Assembly: GCF_963576615.1 (NCBI RefSeq)
Contig: NC_088711.1
Coordinates: forward strand, 16,586,182-16,650,181
Length of the DNA stretch: 64,000 bases
Source of the DNA: Watersipora subatra
Lineage: Eukaryota; Bryozoa; Gymnolaemata; Cheilostomatida; Watersiporidae
Direction of reading: 5' to 3'
In this document: positions 11,501-23,800 of the stretch, piece after piece
Layout of the letters: the number at the start of each line of letters is the position of its first letter
Position numbering within the stretch: position 1 is the first letter of the stretch
Program-made: the position numbers and the translations under genes
The notes under the pieces: generated by a model
The model's database searches: none
What the model saw: only the letters and a program-made list of their open reading frames with translations
Told to the model about the DNA's origin: nothing

Positions 11501-14500
11501 TAAAGATGCTTTCATTCTTGGTGCCAAAAGACTTAACATTCCACATTAACATTTAAATATGTGAAATAAAACTTATAAGTTTTTATAAAAAGTTATATCA
11601 TCAAAAAACTTTTATCCATTAGCAAGCAAAAAGCATTTTACGAAAGAATGATATTGTTCAAAACAAGTGCAAATGTTTCTATCTTGCTGCAGATAATGCA
11701 TTGATGTGGTAAAAAGTATTTCATCTTTTAAATGATATGTTAAAAAATGTTGTGGTTTTTACCTAATTTCTCAACAAGTTTCCAATTTTTACTTTATGGT
11801 TAATACATTTTTCAGCTTGACAGTGGTTACTATCGCTGCCCTCGTCTACAAACCTTTTTTATTTTATTTATGTTAACGTCAGGTAATCTACACTTTACAC
11901 AATCTATCCATTTTAGCAAAGCACTGTTTTAAAATGAGCATGTTATGCCACAGGCTAAGTTATTTTATCTCATTTGTGCAATAACTGCTGTATAAGGTTA
12001 GAAGGTTGCTAGACGCAAAGGCGCGTGCCTACGCAGTTGGTTTACTCACGAGCCAACTAGGCCCTACAACTCGAGTGAACGTGCCTTGACATGACTTTAA
12101 TTTAACAGAATATAAATCTATTTTGAGATTGAAAAACTTTTGATGTTTGTCAGTATATTTTCAAACACGGGATTGATATTTTGACTAGATATATGACTAG
12201 GTATGACTGGAGATATGACTAGGTATGACTGGAGATATGACTAGGTATGACTGGAGATATGACTAGGTATGACTGAAGATATGACTAGGTATGACTGGAG
12301 ATATGACTAGGTATGACTGGAGATATGACTAGGTATGACTGGAGATATGACTAGGTATGACTAGAGATATAACTAGGTATGACTAGATATTATAACTAGG
12401 AACAAGGCATACCACTAATTCATTTATCTTTCTTAGTTCAATTTCTATTTATAGCCTATTCCAAGTAGATATAGATAGATAATCAACAATGATTTTCCAT
12501 GTTAACTCAATCATTTCTACCTGCGTATGTAGACTGACAGCTATCACTCCCTACTTAGCTTCTACTTATGGAGAGCTTTGCATTCACAAAGACAACTGCA
12601 GTTTGTAAAGATGGCAGAGATTAATTATTCACAATTTTCATCTAGGGGTATAATTTGGTACCTCATAAATTAAGGATATCACGCTTGTTTGTTGTGCCTG
12701 ATAAAACATTTCTTCTGTATTGACATTGTAGTTAGGAGAAGATGTTGGACCTCCAACTGGCTTTTGGTCCCATTGGATGTCGGAGTTGTTACCAGCAATA
12801 GAGAGAGTCATCAAGTTCCTCAAGGATATACCAGGCTTTAAAGAGCTGCCCATCAATGATCAAATATTACTGATAAAAAGAGGGGCGTTTGAGATCGTCC
12901 TATCCCAGGCTATGCCTATGGTAGACCCTGACAAGCTCAGTATACTCGACCCGCAGTTGAAATATCGCAACACACGGTAATGCTGGTCTTTCTGGTCGTT
13001 ATAATTGCATTTTGAAGTTGGTACGTGTAAATTGTACGTTTAGACTTCTTTCTCTCAAGTTGCATGATTTGAAGAATGTAAAAGGTTGTAGAGTTAGTAT
13101 AGTAGTAGCTGCAAAGCATTTAAGGCTGGTTTGCACTGTCGACTATCGTCGTATGTCGCTGTTGACCCCTCAGTGATTATGCGTCAATTATGTGCACCGT
13201 AAATCAATGACATCATTAAGACAATGCAAATGCGTCGGAAAAGATTGCAGCTGTCAAAATTTTTTGATAGTTTGTCACCAATGTGCACCACTTCGCCGAT
13301 GGTGATTGGCCATCCCGGAGTGCTGTAGGCCTATCTATATTTTCTTCTATGACAGTTACTGGTGGCGAATAGTATTTCATCGCTTTTGCGACTGCATTGT
13401 ATGGCGTAAAAGCTATGCTGTAGATTATTCTCTGATGTGAATGCTTACGGGTTTGTGACTGTGTGAACATTGTTATCACATATGATCACCGAAGACTTGT
13501 GGGATTAACGACGACATATGGCGATGCAGTGTCGACCAGCCTTTAGCTGGAAGTGCTGATTGTATATTGACCAATATAATTTCAACTAGTTGTATATGGA
13601 CCATTGGTACTCCTGCTAGGTATAGATTGACCAATCATATATCTGCTAGCTGTATATTGACCAATAATACTCTTGATAGCCGTATATTGACCAACTATAA
13701 TGCTACTAGCTATATATCGGTCCATTAGATTACTACTAACCCTACTGTATATTGACCAGTTATATCGCTACTTGCTGTATATTGACCAATTACATCGCTA
13801 CTAACCCTGCTATATAGCCTACTACTGAATGCCCAGCGGTGCCCGGGTAATATGTCTGCACATAAATTTTATTTTTATTTAATATATAACAGCAGTTACT
13901 ATTCTAACTTTCAAACTTCATATCATGAAACAAGTGTTTTGTGCATTTTAAATAAATTGAGAGGAAAGATAAGACGATTGTAAAGGTTTTCAAACATTGC
14001 CAAACAACTGTAACTTTCGAACTTCATATCATTAGGAAAATGTTTTGTGCAGGTCAAATGAATTTAGAAACTACATAAAACAACTATAAAAGTGTTTAAA
14101 TGTAAACGCGCGTATAATTAGCAAGTAATAGCTAAATTAAGTCTGTTTTGCTACGATTTCAATAAACGATGATTTGTTAATGATACAATCAAGACGAACT
14201 GAGAAAAAAAAATAGATATCTAAATATGTTGAGTTAATAATAAAAATTCTTGCATAAAAGTGTGTGTGTATAGAAAAAGGTTACTGTTCCAGCAGAAGCT
14301 ATCCATCAAAACTTTGAATATGACGATACTGGTACCTCTTGATATCGGTACAAATGTAAAAATAAGATATCGGACTGTCTATGTCTGGTACTTTGTCTGA
14401 CCGAATGGAGAGAAAATGTAGAGGCTATTCCTACTCGAGAGATAATACAATTGTCCGCGGAAAAATATTTGCTTTTTCCAATTTAGCAATTAAACCTCAT

Positions 14501-17500
14501 GAAAAACCAGAAATAAAAGTGTAACCCACATTTTAAATTGAGACGGCACATTTAAAAATTGCAAATTAAAAAAATATGTTGTGGTAGCAAAAAGTTAGTT
14601 TTTAAACAATTTCAAAAAATAACAAATGCAAAAGGTAATATTAGTTAATAATCAAAAGTGCACATTTGACGTGCACTTTTGTACCATATGCGTGTGCGTG
14701 GTACTCACACGCATATGGTACAATATGAGTCACTTTTGTACTCACACTATAGCGTGGTATACGCTATAGTGTGAGTACAACACATTTATAGGGTCTGTAT
14801 AGTTCAGTGGTTAAGTGTGGGGATTGGAAGATTGCGGTTGCAATCACCGTGAGTTCAACAACAGCAAGCAGCGAGCTTTTAATCCAAGATTTATTTTAGC
14901 TATAGCGGGACATACACAAACACACACAGAAATACATACTCACAAACTTTGAGAAATATATATATATATATATAGACTAGCTGACTATATATATATAAAT
15001 TGTTTCCTCACTCCGGATACCCCGTATGGGTGGTAAATTCTGCTCTAACTCGGGTCTCCTACCAGAGACCTGTGAGTTTGAGCACTCGCCTCAAGATCTT
15101 AGCTGTTGCCAATAGCGCACTTTTCTGCAACTCACCTGAGTTGATTGTTGTTGGTATTTGGTCAAGCCACATTTTATGCGCCGGTGTTATTGCGCCCAGT
15201 GCCCCAATGACTACTGGCATTACAGTTGTTCTTACATTCCAGCATTTTTCAATTTCTTCTCCAAAAGGGAGATATTTCTCTACCTTTTCTTTTTCTTTGC
15301 TGGCTATATTGTAGTCATTGGGTACTGCTATATCTATTATAGTAGCCCTCTTGTTCTCCTTGTCAACCACCACTATATCTGGTTGGTTTGCTAGGACATG
15401 CTTGTCAGTTTGAATGTAGAAGTCCCAGAGGATCTTAGCGCGGTCATTTTCATTGACCTTACCAGGAGCTTCCCACCAGTGTTGTGGTTTATTAAGGCCA
15501 TACTCATCACATAGACTTCTATACACAACACCTGCGACATGATTATGTCACTCAGTGTGTGCGTTCCCTGCTAGTTGCTTGCATCCACTGATGATGTGTT
15601 GGATGGTCTCAGGTGCATCTTTGCACAGTTTGCATCTCGGATCGTCTCTAGTGTGATAGATTTTCGTTTGGAGTTGCCTTGTTGGGAGCACTTGCTCCTG
15701 GGCTGCCATGATTAGTGACTCTGTATTGGCCGTTAGGTTTCCTTTGTTCAGCCACATACCCTACAGGATGAAAATATTTGTTGGTCATAAAATTCGCGGT
15801 TTCGCGAACAGTCAATCCCGCGAATTATTAAATTCAGTGAATAATTAGTTCGATTTTTAATCACAAGAGAGAATAACTACTGCATCAAATTGAAAACTAG
15901 TCGCTAGCCTAGTTTTTAATGTAAATACTAAACGTAATTGAGTTCCTAAACATTTTTAAAATCATTGCCTGAGCTTTGAGCTAACACCATAGGCAATGCA
16001 TCACATTTATTTACAAAATTATTCGAGGTTGTCACAATATATGCAGAATGGCGTCATCGCGAAAATAGCCGCGAGGCAGAAGTACTAAACGTAGCCGAGT
16101 TCCAAAACTTCTTTAAAATCATCGCCAGGCTTCGAGCTTTATTGCCATTGCGTCAAACTTTACAAAATTATTCAAGGTTTTCACAAGTTATTCGGCATGG
16201 CTTCAGCATAGCAAAAAAGCTCTCCTAGTCTTTTTACATTAGAACCAACTCCATCAATCTCTAATACCGAAGTCAAGGACGATCATGATTCTGATCCGGA
16301 CATTATGGTATGTATTTTATTTGCAGTGCAGATACGTTTTTCCATAATCAACTGCATTAGTTAATTCTTTTGTTTAAAACTGATCGCTTTCATCAAATAC
16401 TTCAGCTATGGTTTTTGTACTTCCTCAACACTCGTTACTATTTTTTCTTTTTTGTGTTTACTGCAGATTGAGAATGAAACAACCTACTCCGATTACGAAA
16501 ACTAGAGACAAGTAGTAATATTCATCAAGGCAGGAATATTGGCAGAGAGGCAACCAGTCAACTTAAACCCCTTCATCGACAACAACTCCTTGATATCGCT
16601 GTAGCAAACATGATTAAATTATATATTTTATTTCATGTATAGATGCATTATAATTTATTACAAACTTGAGTGTACAAATAAAATATTTCAAATACAAATA
16701 AAATTTTACAAACGGTGAATGGAGTAAATATAAACAGTTTAGTCCATATGGCGGTTGTCTAGCAATAAAATTAAACTGGTACTCTTGATATGTGAATACT
16801 AGCGTGTAATGGTGCTTTCTGACTAGTTATTTTGGTAATAGCAGCTCTGTCGCTGTCACTGTCTTGGGTAGGTGTTGAAGGCGATTCTCTCGCTACTACA
16901 TGGCTGGTAAGGAAGTTATCATCAAAACTCTCCTCGTGGCTTACTATTGCAAAGTTCTGCCGGTTGGCCAAAGATTTGTGCTCGTAAAGGCGTTTTTTTT
17001 CCTTTTTTAAAAACAGATATATTCTTCTTGTAAGTAGCTGCGGTCACTTCTACCTCAATTTCCAGACCTCCCTGAATGATTGGTGATCTTCTAAGAATGA
17101 CATCTACCACCCTTGCAATCATTGTTCTTCGGTGTATGATGAAAAATCTCTCTCTCACGCTAAAACAAATAATGAAGCAGTAGGGATGGAAAAAATTAGT
17201 ATTGCGTTTTACCGAAGAACCAAAGTAAAATTCAACTAATTTAGTAAATGTAAAAAAACTCATTACTTACCACAAGTTGTTGGCTTATCAAAGGCCTCCA
17301 AAGCGATGAATATTCGTGAAAACCTCTGGACACAGCAAAAATTGTTTACCGTAGAATAGCATGATCGCCTCGCAGTTCTAAACTAAATATAAACCGGAAC
17401 ATGCGGTGTGCGTATGCGTAGGAATAAATCTATCACTAGCCGCAATAGAGTTAACTTTTCCTAGAGAGTGACAGTTTTCAGCCGCGAATAAATTCATCTG

Positions 17501-17783
17501 CGAATATGCATGAAAAGACAATTTTCGCGAAATATAACTCCGCCAATAAATTCATCCTGTAGGGTATATGTCGGGTGAAGATCGCCAACCTTAGATATTT
17601 GTTGGTGGTAAGCACCATGAAGAGGTTTCGTGTGCCAGTCAATTTCCTCATCATCAGGGCGTAGGTCCGTTGTAACAGCAGCCGATTGAAATTCAGCTAG
17701 CAACTTATCTGAGATGGCCATGGAGGCTGCATATGCTTTGATGCTTATGCATCAAAGCATATGCATAAGTGCATCTGCTCCTC

Positions 17784-17853
<70 letters not shown>

Positions 17854-20800
17854 GAGGAGCAGAGGAGGAGCAAATATATATATATTTGCTCTTCCTATGT
17901 ATATCTTCCGATATATATCTCCTCCTATATATATATACATATATATGTATATATATATGTATATATATTTATATAGACTAGCTGTGCTACCCGGCATTGC
18001 CAGGGTATTAAAATCAGCTTATAAACAATGAGAGTTGTCTGCCACTTGCTATTAGCCTGGCACTTTGATGATTTGAGTAAGCTTACTAATAAGAACTGCC
18101 GCTTCTCATCATGTTACGCTGTGACGAAAAGTGGTAGCGTATTTGCTCCCATATAGCGACATATATTGCTTAGTGAATCTATCAAGCTCGTGTGGTTTAA
18201 TTAGGAAGGTGTCGGACTGGGGATGGGGAAGTTCTGAGATCAAATCTTCTGTGATACGCATTCTTTATTCCAACATTTTAATAGCTATAGCTGGACACAC
18301 CCAACGACGAACGAATACACACACTACCAACTCTGAGAAATACATATTGACATGGAAGATATTGTTCAAGACTGTTTTAACCCCTTGTACCCTGCCCGTC
18401 CTTGTAAATGCGTGTCAGTAACCCTGGGCAATTTTTCCAATGATCTGAATTTTTCAAACTTTCTTTAAATATATCTAAATGTGCTCATAATACAATGATA
18501 TTTGGTAAAACACTAGTAAAAAAGTCGGGCAACCCACAGCAAATGTCATCAAACAGAAAAAACAGTACTTCACCATTATTCGGGCTATAACTATAAAAGT
18601 TCGAATGATTTAAAAAAAAACTTGTAAAAACATTTACAGTAGTATCATATCAATTGAGCACATGTTCATCATCATTTCATGAACCAAAATATACTGGAAA
18701 ATTATAATTAGTATCATAAAATTCTTTATTTGCATCACAATCATTTTTGACCTACCAATGAACAAGTCGTATCGATTTTTTCACGATATCGTTCTAATAA
18801 AATTTTCTATTAAAACGAAAGAAGTAGATAAAGATATTTGAAAACTGTTACAAATGAAAGTGAAATTTCTGTTCTTACATCCTGTTTAAGAATTAATTTG
18901 ATTGGTTTACGCTGTTACCGAAAAACAGCTTTCGTAAACAAAGCCACGTGAATCTTGGGATTCCTGACACACTCTACGCAATGCCGGAAAACCAGCCGTG
19001 AAGAGTTCAAAGGGTTGAGGCGTCTTTCTCTATTTTGTTAGCTATGAAAATGGTTATCGAAAGAAGCTTCTTATTATTTCTGGTAACATCTAAAGACGCA
19101 AAAACTGCTTACAGAATAAGCGAGTAAACCATTAGCAACGAAAAATCATTCTGAACATACTCTGAGCAATTATTCCAAGCTGTGCCAGAGCTGTTAGAAG
19201 CACTTGTGGAGCGCATTTTCGCTTAATAAACACCTGTACAACTTATTCAACACACCACATTCATGTTCAAAGATCTACCGACCTACGTTTGTACTCGGTA
19301 ACCGCTGTTGATAGTTTAGTCTATGCAGAATGCTTGACTGAAAGCTAATTGTGTGCAGTTTGTTACAAGAAATTACGGAGCAGCATTAGCCATCAGTATT
19401 GATTACAATGGTTAGCTGGTAGTTTAAGAGGGTCCCTAGAGTATAATTGTGTGCCTAGTTCCTTACTCTCGAGCACGTATGCTTTGACCAGCATTTGAAC
19501 TATTGCTATTTCCTCTGAGAACAACTATTACAGCCATTCCACGCTGAGCCTTGTTTGAGCCTTTGTCGATGTTATGAACATCCTGGAAAGAAATCATTTA
19601 TGAAATTTTGGAGAATGCCGGATACGATTATATATATAATGTTTATAAGCTGCTAAAAGTTTGAAAGCTACCGTAGCAGCTCTTTAAAATTAGTGTTTTC
19701 AAATATCTTGAGAAGCCCAGTTTGACTGCCTAAGGCTAACACCTCTACTACTGTAGGCAGTAAATACACCCACAAACAAACAGCTTGTAATGCTGTCTAT
19801 CAGTGGAAATCTTCAAGCTTTACTGGATTGCATACATACTTCTTCTTTAGCCTATTCTTCAGAGATTAAATGTCGCAGGACAATGTCTCTTCGAAAATTA
19901 AAACCACTGTGTTCTTGTTAATGTCTATTAATTAAAAAACGCTACATACATTGTAGTACTAAGGATGGAAAAATGGTATATTTGCCGACAGCGGCAATAA
20001 GATCTGCTGCCCTCAAGCTTTCAGTTTGGTTAGAAATTTTAGCCAAGAATTTAAAAAGCACTTTGTAATCGCTTCTCTCAAAACGATGTTCTTTTGCAAA
20101 AAGACTGAGGATCTCTACATGTTGAACAAGTTCTTATGACAACGTCTCGCACAAAAATGGTTAATAACTGGCAATTGCAAAGAAGTTTGGTTATCAAATG
20201 TTTTTTAAATAATTAAGCTTTAGAAATTTGAACACAAACATTTGTCATGTACCATGTATGACTGTGCTAACTAAAGGAGCCAGAACTACTGAAGTTGAGC
20301 TGCCAGAATTTTATATCTACACTTTCAACTGATTAGAACTGCTTTGGTAATGTCTGGAATGTGAATTGTGTAAAATCTTCGTTGCAGGAGAGATTTTGCA
20401 AGCATGCCCGTGCCATTTCAGAAACTATTTGATGACCATTTTATTCTGTCAAGTGAGTTCAGAGTGACAGGTATAACAGACGAAGAAACTGGCTTAATTA
20501 ACGCCATTCTAGGCGTTAATTCTGGTAAGAAAATCGGGAAATATTTTCCTAGTATATAAAGGAACCTGTTCTACTGCATATTCTTACCAATATGTGTACT
20601 ATAGTGAGAAGCTTATCAAAACTAGATAGTCAGGTCAAGGGCATGTACATGCAGTGTGAAATTTGAAATGGCTGTCATGTGAATTATAAATAGTCAACCA
20701 GATAGCCTATGGTCACTCGCAATAGCCAATCGCATCAAACGTGACATTAAATGAGATTATCATTTAACTGACACATTTGCAGATTAGGTTTTTCCACAAA

Positions 20801-23800
20801 TGAAAACACAGCCGATATAATAGGCCTACAGATGAAGTAGACTAGATACATTAAAGCTACCCGCTAACTATAGCTAGGTTTTTAAGTATTACTTTGCATT
20901 ATTTAAAGGTTTACTTGCAACAAAATTCACATTACAGTTATTTGGTATCAAAAGATTCACCATGTCTTACTCTGTTGTGATGTAGGTGCAAAATATGTGG
21001 AAATGAGATTACAAGCTCTTAAAAGCTCAAAAACGAACTGTTAATCGCTGCTATCACGAAACTGCCAAAGTTTGGAATTCATTTCCAAAACGGGTTAAAT
21101 GGGACGTAATTGAACAAGATGGCTTCTGTTTTCACATTCATGCAACCTCATTCGTCGAAATATTTTCACAAATATACTTCACGCATTCAATGAAACCATG
21201 TTTATTGTCCTTAGGCGTCTATTTCATCATCGTTGCAATGCTGTCATACCTACCATAAAAATTTGTTTAATTTTTTAATCTTAGCTCGAAGGAGTGCATA
21301 TCATCCTCTTATAAACATGACGAGCCTGTTGATCACCAGTGATAGTCGAAAAATGCTGCAGAAATTGTTTGCGCTATTTGGCAAGATGTACGGGTCACAT
21401 GATCAGATTACGACTAGATGATTAGACCAAGCCGAAACAAAACTGCAACATAGCGAGCATCTATATTTGATAGGGGCTTTTTTAGTAGAACCCGAAGTGG
21501 TTACCATAAACTAGTGCTATGAGACATTTTATATTGAGCCTTTTATTGGCCTTTTAATTCACGTGATAACATCACGTGTCGAAACAATAACCAAGTTGGC
21601 TTGAGTATGTCAGCAAAATAAAAAGATTCCAGCCTGCGGCGCTTTCGTAATGGCTGGGATTAATCGCTCATTTTTAGCTTTTAAGAGCTTGTAATCACAT
21701 TTCTACATATTTTGCACCTACATCACAGCTGAGTAAGACATGGTGAATCTTTTGATACGAAATAACTGTAATGTGAATTTTGTTGCAAGTCAACTTTTAA
21801 AATCTAACGATACTTAGCAAGTATGAGAGGTAGAGTAAGCCCTCCTACTTCATGGCTTACATTTCAGACCTACCTCAGAAACGATGATTTCCGTGTAATA
21901 AAACTAGTTTTGTATTTAAGTACGAATCATAATATTAACACTTGAGAATACTTAAACTGCTTTCTACATCTTCAAAATTACTATACATGTGAATACATGT
22001 ACTTACATGTAAGCACATGTATTTACATGCACTTACATGTAAGTACATGTACTTACATGTAAGTGCATGTACTTACATGTAAGTACATGTATTTACATGT
22101 GCTTACATATAAGTACATGTAAGTACATGTACTTATATGTAAGTACATGTGGCATACTTGTATAATACATTTTGTATTCAATACTGATATCGGTGAGAGA
22201 CTTGAGAAATGGATGGCGAAGCGTGACTAGGGTAAGAATCATAGAGGGGAACTCAATGCTAAATGTTATTGAACCAATCGACGTCAGGATAGCAAAACGA
22301 TGAAACATGCTTATTGAAGGAGAGATGGTTAACTTCCATTCAATTGTTGAAAAATGGTTTTAGTTACTCTTGGCAGAGAGTTCATTTTATTGCTAATATC
22401 AATTAGCTCGCTACGAGGGACTTTGCGCTATCATTCATGCCTTAGAGATGAGACTGATAGCGCCCCACAGTGCATACGTGTACAAATGAAGGACACCGAA
22501 AATTCGTGATAGGTGAAGCATTAGGGATTACTGCATATCAGCCAATTAGCCTGCAAGCTAATTACCGGAGTCTCACTTCATACCATGTTTCCATGACGAT
22601 GTTAAATTGCAAGTTTGCTGTGTCCGCAAGATGGAAATGACAAAAGCCCGCAAGCAAGGCGTGCTTAGTTACTCCTTAGTTACTCGATAATTTTTATCAA
22701 ATGTTTCATGTTAGCATAAGATGGAAACAGCACTTGCAAATGTTGCGCACGAAAATGCTGCACAAGCTGTTCCATTTTGAACATTTCCACACATCAGTCA
22801 TTCCTTTTCGACCTCTGGTGTAAAATTCGTTATCTTTTTTACCAGAGCAGCCGCGTTAATCCGCAACATGTTATGTCCATTGAAACACTTATCACGCGGT
22901 AACTCAAAGGGAGCACAATTCCAACCGCATCGTCAGACCTCTTTATCACAACGAAAACATGATGAATACGAGGTCTGCATCAAATATAAAAGCAGAAGAG
23001 AAATAGATTCGAGTTTTCAGATTCTGACCTAAATGCTCACAAGATGCATAAAACACTTGAGACTGGATCGTTGAAATTGGTTTGTAAAATAGTTACTGAG
23101 CTGCTATGTGATCAGAACTGTGTGATCAGTCTCTAGAGACTTGCGCTAGGTGAATATTTCTATTGTTAGACAGAAGACTACTGGCGCTTTGAGCTTGATA
23201 AATCAACAGACATAAGGCAGATCAATCAAAGGCTTCATAGGTTATCTTAAATTCTTACCTTAAATCCCAGAGAAGCTATGATACAACAACTAGGAATTAT
23301 TAATTGTTATTAAACTGCAGGGAGATAGCCTACAATATTGCCCCTCATTCGTAATAATTTCAAAAGTCCAAAGCACGCACGCACGTATGATTAACTCTAT
23401 GTCTCTGTTTACCCAAATTTAGACCCATGGATAATTGATGAAAGACGACTCCCCTTCAAAGCAATTCAATATGACAGGATGCTATGAAACAGCCGATTGT
23501 TCGTTACAGATTGATATAATGTATGAAATACTCAATAATTCATAATTTGCTTGTGGAATTACAGAGGTCGAGGGATTTGAGAATGCAAAAGCTGTGGAAA
23601 AATTAGAATGCCTATTTGTGCAGACTTTATACGACCACATATCGAGGAACCACCCAGGTAAGAAATATGTCTACCAAATGTTTGATGAAACCACCAGTAG
23701 GGTCAGAGTAGATATCATTAGAGGTATAATCCATACTCAACTTTCAATATGAAATTTTCAAGTTTCTAAATATCTTTTTGTAGAAATATTGCTCCAAATA

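Larger units (their letters stand above)
6446..12731. other. Receptor intron, mostly repeats
   Basis: This 6.3-kb intron holds a TIR element starting 15 bp after the splice donor (6460-7449), a 46-bp tandem repeat (6544-6681), a pogo-like element (7501-9436), a short TIR element (9478-9932) and a 22-bp minisatellite (12192-12395). Between 9933 and 12190 I see only AT-rich DNA without reading frames or symmetry of note. Confidence 0.7.
15759..17564. mobile_element. 1.8-kb TIR element inserted in the LINE, TA target duplication
   Basis: Both ends carry the perfect 14-bp inverted repeat CCCTACAGGATGAA, flanked by TA on each side (15757-15758 and 17565-17566). Removing the element and one TA rejoins the LINE reading frame, so the boundaries are exact. 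Inside: a tandem duplication of about 155 bp (15926-16235); an exon-like + strand frame (about 16198-16504) with a GT-AG-bounded gap; and an exon-like - strand frame (about 16771-17360). None is recognised. The TIR does not match a superfamily I can name. Confidence 0.85.
12977..20387. other. Receptor intron, 7.4 kb, with nested transposons
   Basis: Contents listed separately: a TIR element (13122-13543), a degenerate tandem repeat (13557-13815), an interspersed repeat with a hairpin cluster (13830-14975), an RLE-type LINE fragment split by a TIR element (15059-17721), TA-rich DNA (17785-17970), and a SINE-type repeat (17975-18347). From 18350 to 20387 I see AT-rich DNA with no supported gene. 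One possible, weak TTAA-flanked element (about 18381-19014) is discussed under rejected items. Confidence 0.7.
20525..23564. other. Receptor intron, 3 kb
   Basis: Contains a long-TIR MITE (20903-21801) and a palindromic 'acatgtaagt' tandem array (21984-22150). The remainder (22150-23564) shows no supported gene or repeat. Confidence 0.7.

Noticed and set aside
17752..17997. Three frames through the TA microsatellite encoding alternating Ile/Tyr
   Set aside because: They are products of (TA)n being stop-free in all frames, not genes.
18381..19014. Possible fourth TTAA element
   Set aside because: The left edge has TTAA-CCCC, but the right edge reads TTGA and the inverted ends match only in short pieces.
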